From: Rhodocyclaceae bacterium
Lineage (GTDB): Bacteria > Pseudomonadota > Gammaproteobacteria > Burkholderiales > Rhodocyclaceae
Assembly: GCA_016791105.1 (NCBI GenBank)
Contig: JAEUNM010000099.1
Location: 1 to 36,190 of the forward strand
DNA: 36,190 nt
Reading direction: 5' to 3'
In this document: piece after piece, positions 32,881-36,190 of the stretch
Position numbering within the stretch: position 1 is the first letter of the stretch
Layout of the letters: the number at the start of each line of letters is the position of its first letter
Translations under genes and position numbers: made by a program
Notes under the pieces: generated by a model
Told to the model about the DNA's origin: nothing
Database searches by the model: none
What the model saw: the letters and a program-made list of their open reading frames with translations, nothing else

Positions 32881-33459
32881 ATGAGCAAACTATGCGCAAC
32901 GCAAGCCCTGCGCGCGCACCCCACCACGCCCGAAGCCGCCGTGCGCGTCTTTCAAGTCGGGCTATGGCGCGATGCCTGCGGCGCCCTGCTGCTGGAATAT
33001 CAGCTGCGCGCCGACCTGACGCAGATTCGGCTCCCTGCGCCCGGGCCGGGCGCTCGCGCGGACGAGCTATGGCGCCATAGCTGTTTCGAGGCATTTTTAG
33101 CGCCGGCGGGGGCACCCGACTACCACGAATTCAATTTTTCGCCCTCGCATGCCTGGGCCTGCTATGGCTTCAGCGACTATCGCCAGCGCGCGGCGGGCGC
33201 GCCCGCGGGCCAGCCGCGGCTTTATTGGCAGTTCGGCACCGACTGCTTGTGGCTGCGTGCATTCATAGCACCGGACATGTTGCCGCGGGCTGGCGCGGAC
33301 GGCCGCTGGCAGATCGGACTTGCCGCGGTGATCGAAAATCGCGCCGGCGGGCTTTCTTACTGGGCGCTGCAACATGCCGCTGCCAAGCCGGATTTCCATT
33401 TGCGTGCCGGTTTCGCGCTAGCATTGCCGGCCTTCGCAATGCCCTCCGCCCAGCCATGA
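32881..33459 (+). CDS. DOMON-like domain protein
   Basis: 192 residues from the ATG at 32881 (an ATG at 32872 is also in frame). No signal peptide is seen. LWRHSCFEAFLAPAGAPDYH and EFNFSPSHAWACYGFSDYR fit the bacterial DOMON-like family, a beta-sandwich resembling carbohydrate- or haem-binding DOMON domains. The ATGA overlap with the NamZ-like gene indicates coupled translation. Such DOMON proteins are often encoded beside peptidoglycan-recycling genes, so binding of a sugar or muropeptide is plausible but unproven. Confidence 0.75.
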   Translation: MSKLCATQALRAHPTTPEAAVRVFQVGLWRDACGALLLEYQLRADLTQIRLPAPGPGARADELWRHSCFEAFLAPAGAPDYHEFNFSPSHAWACYGFSDYRQRAAGAPAGQPRLYWQFGTDCLWLRAFIAPDMLPRAGADGRWQIGLAAVIENRAGGLSYWALQHAAAKPDFHLRAGFALALPAFAMPSAQP

Positions 33460-34658
33460 AATTCGGCCTAGACCGCCTGCTCGCCGACCATGCCTTGCGC
33501 CGCCGCCTGGGCGGCCGCCGCGTTGCGCTGCTGGCCCATCCGGCATCCGTCACGCCGGAATTGACGCACGCCCTGGACGCGCTGGCGGCCTGCCCGGAAA
33601 TCCGGCTGACGGCCGCTTTCGGCCCACAACACGGCCTGCGCGGCGACAAGCAGGACAACATGATGGAGTCGCCCGACTTCGCCGACCCCAGCCTGGGCAT
33701 ACCGGTATTCAGCCTGTATGGCACGGTGCGCCGCCCCACGCCGCACATGCTCGAGCAGTTCGACCTTTTACTGGTGGATTTGCAGGATGTAGGCTGCCGC
33801 ATTTACACCTTCATCACCACCTTGCTGTACGTGCTGGAAGCCGCAGCCCGGCATGGCAAGACGGTGTGGGTACTGGACCGCCCCAACCCGGCCGGGCGGC
33901 CCGTGGAAGGATTGAGCCTGCGCCCCGGCTGGGAAAGCTTCGTCGGCGCCGGGCCGCTGCCGATGCGCCACGGCCTCACCCTGGGCGAACTGGCGCGCTG
34001 GTTCATCGCCCACTACCAGCTGGACGTGGACTGCGAAATCATCGCCATGGAAAACTGGCAGCCAGCCGCCGCGCCAGGCTGGGGCTGGCCCCTGGAAACG
34101 CGCAGTTGGGTGAACCCCAGCCCGAATGCGCCCAATCTGTCCATGGCACGCTGTTACGCCGGCACCGTCATGCTGGAAGGAAGCACGCTGTCCGAAGGGC
34201 GCGGCACCACACGGCCGCTGGAGCTGTTCGGCGCGCCCGATCTGGATGCCGGCGCGCTGCTGGCGGAAATGCAGCGTCTGGCGCCGCAGTGGCTGGCTGG
34301 CTGCAGCTTGCGGCCGTGCTGGTTCGAGCCCACCTTCCACAAGCACGCCGGCAAGTTGTGCGCCGGCCTGCAAATTCACGTGGACCACCCCGGCTACAAG
34401 CACACAGAATTTCGGCCCTGGCGGCTCATGGCGCTGGCGTTCAAGGCGCTGCGCCGCTTGCAGCCGGATTACCCGATCTGGCGCGACTTTCCTTACGAAT
34501 ATGAATTCGAGCGGCGTGCCATCGACCTCATCAATGGCTCGCCACTACTGCGCGACTGGGTGGATGACAGCGCCGCCTGCCCGGCCGATCTGGACGCGCT
34601 CGCCGGCACAGACGAGCGCGCCTGGCTGACCGAGCGCGCGCCGTATCTGCTTTACTGA
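33456..34658 (+). CDS. NamZ-family (DUF1343) exo-beta-N-acetylmuramidase-like protein
   Basis: 400 residues from the ATG at 33456, overlapping the upstream stop. DUF1343 landmarks: FGPQHGLRGDKQDNMMES (55-72), PVFSLYG, LLLVDLQDVGCRIYTF, VLDRPNPAGR, and a C-terminal PYEYEF. NamZ enzymes release N-acetylmuramic acid from the non-reducing end of peptidoglycan fragments. In Bacillus and Tannerella enzymes, as I recall, the first motif reads PEHG with a catalytic Glu; here it is PQHG with Gln58, which may mark a different subfamily or altered chemistry. No signal peptide is visible, so it probably acts in the cytoplasm in cell-wall recycling. Confidence 0.82.
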   Translation: MKFGLDRLLADHALRRRLGGRRVALLAHPASVTPELTHALDALAACPEIRLTAAFGPQHGLRGDKQDNMMESPDFADPSLGIPVFSLYGTVRRPTPHMLEQFDLLLVDLQDVGCRIYTFITTLLYVLEAAARHGKTVWVLDRPNPAGRPVEGLSLRPGWESFVGAGPLPMRHGLTLGELARWFIAHYQLDVDCEIIAMENWQPAAAPGWGWPLETRSWVNPSPNAPNLSMARCYAGTVMLEGSTLSEGRGTTRPLELFGAPDLDAGALLAEMQRLAPQWLAGCSLRPCWFEPTFHKHAGKLCAGLQIHVDHPGYKHTEFRPWRLMALAFKALRRLQPDYPIWRDFPYEYEFERRAIDLINGSPLLRDWVDDSAACPADLDALAGTDERAWLTERAPYLLY

Positions 34659-34665
34659 ACGCCCC

Positions 34666-36168
34666 TCAGGCCGGCTGCGCGCCTTCGTGGCGCGCACGCA
34701 CGCGCAATTCGCGCCCGGCCAGTGCCCACTGGCGCGATTCGTCTTCGAGCGATGCCGTCGTGAGCGGCGAATTGGCCAACCAGCCCGCATCCACCTGGAC
34801 CTGAAATCCATTCGCCGTACGTGACACGGTCAGCGGCGGCCGGCCGCTTTCGTCGCGCGCGCGGTGCGCCAGGGCGGCCAGCCGCAAGCAGAAAATGAGC
34901 AGCCAGTCTTCGGGCAGCGGATCGAGCGCCAGCACGCGTTCCAGCTTGCCGCGATGGCCCAGCACGATGCGCGCCATGCGGGTCTGATCGCGCCGCGAAA
35001 AGCCCGGCATGTCTGCGTTGCCGAGAATATAGGCGCTGTGCTTGTGATAACCGGTATGCGCCACCGATATGCCGATTTCGTGCAGCCGGCCGGCCCAATT
35101 GAGCATCTGCACGTCACGCTGCTGGGCATCGCCGTTACCCGGCACGAGCTGCCGGTACAAAGCCAGCGCGGTATCGGTCACCCGCTCGGCCTGGCGCGGA
35201 TCGACCTGATAGCGGCGCATGAATTGCTTCACCGTGGCGGTGCGCAAATCGTGGTGGTGGTAGCGGCCCAGCAAGTCGTACAGCACGCCCAGCCGCAGCG
35301 CGCCTTCGGAAAAGGTCATGCGTTCCAGATTGAATTCCTGCAGCACACCGGACATGATGGCAAAGCCGCCCATCAGCACCGGCAGCCGGTCCGGTTTCAT
35401 GCCGGCCAGTTCGATGCGGCTCACGTGACCTGCGCGCAGCAAGTAGCTGCGCAGGCGCTCCATGCCGTCGCGCGTAATGCAGTCCTGCGCCCAACCGCTC
35501 TCCGCCATCACGTCGACCAGGGCCTTGGCGCTGCCGCTCGATGCCACGGCTTCTTCCCAGCCGATCTGGCGATATTCATGGGCGATCGCCTGCAATTCGC
35601 GCCGGGCGGCCAATTCGGCCTCGCGCAGGCCACGCTTGTCTATGCGGCCTTCCGGGAAAAACCGCATGCTGAACCCCACACAGCCCATGTAGAGCGATTC
35701 CAGCGCGAGCGGTTCGAAATTGCGGCCGATGATGAATTCCGTCGAGCCGCCGCCGATATCCACCACCAGTTGTTGCCGCGATGGATCGGGCAGCGTGTGT
35801 GCGACGCCGACGTAAATGAGGCGCGCTTCTTCGCGCCCGCCTATCACCTCGATGGGGAAACCCAGCGCGGATTCGGCCTGCACCAGAAATTGCGGCGCAT
35901 TTTTGGCGACGCGCAAAGTATTGGTGGCCACCGCGCGCACCGCACCCGGCTCGAAGCCGCGCAGGCGTTCGCTGAAGCGCGCCAGCGCTTCGAGCGCGCG
36001 CAGTTGCGAGGCGCCGTCCAGCGTTTTGTGAGGGGTAAGGCCGGCCGCCAGCCGCACCGATTCCTTGAGGCCGTCGAGCGGGTAAATCTGGTCATCCACC
36101 ACGCGCCCCACCTGCAGGCGGAAACTGTTGGATCCCAGATCAACCGCCGCGATCAATTCGTAGCCCAT
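34666..36168 (-). CDS. ppx: Ppx/GppA-family exopolyphosphatase/guanosine pentaphosphatase
   Basis: 500 residues from the ATG at 36168 (GTG at 36177 also in frame; the window ends 22 bases beyond). The N-terminal ASKHA-type ATPase half carries the phosphate-binding VDLGSNSFRL and VVDIGGGSTEFIIG, with acidic REEARLIY and a SSGSAKAL segment. The C-terminal helical half is an HD-like domain: LHEIGISVAHTGYHKHSAYI is the Ppx2/Ppx1-type HD region. It hydrolyses inorganic polyphosphate and/or pppGpp and so links to the stringent response. No polyphosphate kinase gene lies inside the window. It converges with the NamZ-like gene, with only seven bases between stops. Confidence 0.9.
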   Translation of the reverse strand: MGYELIAAVDLGSNSFRLQVGRVVDDQIYPLDGLKESVRLAAGLTPHKTLDGASQLRALEALARFSERLRGFEPGAVRAVATNTLRVAKNAPQFLVQAESALGFPIEVIGGREEARLIYVGVAHTLPDPSRQQLVVDIGGGSTEFIIGRNFEPLALESLYMGCVGFSMRFFPEGRIDKRGLREAELAARRELQAIAHEYRQIGWEEAVASSGSAKALVDVMAESGWAQDCITRDGMERLRSYLLRAGHVSRIELAGMKPDRLPVLMGGFAIMSGVLQEFNLERMTFSEGALRLGVLYDLLGRYHHHDLRTATVKQFMRRYQVDPRQAERVTDTALALYRQLVPGNGDAQQRDVQMLNWAGRLHEIGISVAHTGYHKHSAYILGNADMPGFSRRDQTRMARIVLGHRGKLERVLALDPLPEDWLLIFCLRLAALAHRARDESGRPPLTVSRTANGFQVQVDAGWLANSPLTTASLEDESRQWALAGRELRVRARHEGAQPA

Positions 36169-36190
36169 CGCCTGCACCCGGATCGAAACC

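Noticed and set aside
1..36190. CRISPR arrays, tRNA or rRNA genes, integrase or phage genes
   Set aside because: No regularly spaced direct repeats with unique spacers, no tRNA-like cloverleaf or rRNA sequence and no recombinase or phage structural genes were recognised; the 22-bp repeats at 1935-2000 have no spacers.

Overview
The window is GC-rich proteobacterial chromosome. The gene families (OmpR/EnvZ pair, DUF1631, HDOD, SapC, Ppx/GppA, DmdC-type acyl-CoA dehydrogenase, CbiM-like membrane protein) and the codon use fit an environmental betaproteobacterium, perhaps Rhodocyclales or Nitrosomonadales. That placement is an inference from gene content; there is no rRNA or other taxonomic marker here. 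No tRNA, insertion sequence or CRISPR array was found.

Layout. 1-1153 holds no convincing gene: it is a repeat-rich stretch with a long hairpin, a 21-bp tandem duplication, a short RAYT/IS200-like inverted-repeat element, a REP-like palindrome and a ~410-bp segment bounded by diverged inverted repeats. A vapBC toxin-antitoxin pair follows (1154-1830). Then come three tandem 22-bp repeats and a very large CheB-CheR-PAS-GGDEF-EAL protein (2242-6900). On the minus strand lie an SLC13/ArsB-like transporter, a hipBA toxin-antitoxin pair with a multi-half-site operator candidate, a small SANT/Myb-like protein, a methyltransferase and a TIR-FGE-like fusion. The plus strand resumes with a methionine aminotransferase (ybdL-like), an AI-2E family (PerM-like) membrane protein and a rhomboid protease, converging on a CorA-like protein with a very long N-terminus. 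After two small ORFs come ompR and envZ, converging on a SapC-family gene.

On the minus strand, a DUF1631 gene is preceded by what looks like a complete class I cyclic di-GMP (GEMM) riboswitch with a promoter just upstream. Behind it lie an HDOD gene, an acyl-CoA dehydrogenase, a CbiM-like membrane protein, an enoyl-CoA hydratase-family gene lacking one catalytic glutamate, and a tight four-gene Mla-type lipid-transport operon. A divergent DOMON-NamZ pair (probable peptidoglycan turnover) and a Ppx/GppA phosphatase close the window.

How parts may work together: 2242-6900 can potentially make and degrade c-di-GMP, and the riboswitch at ~24370-24460 is predicted to sense it and control DUF1631, whose C-terminus looks PilZ-like. 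Two toxin-antitoxin modules and a TIR fusion are interspersed, and the VapC copy has lost its first catalytic aspartate. The Mla operon, NamZ/DOMON, SapC and EnvZ/OmpR give the right half an envelope theme. All functions are read from sequence motifs by eye, without database searches.
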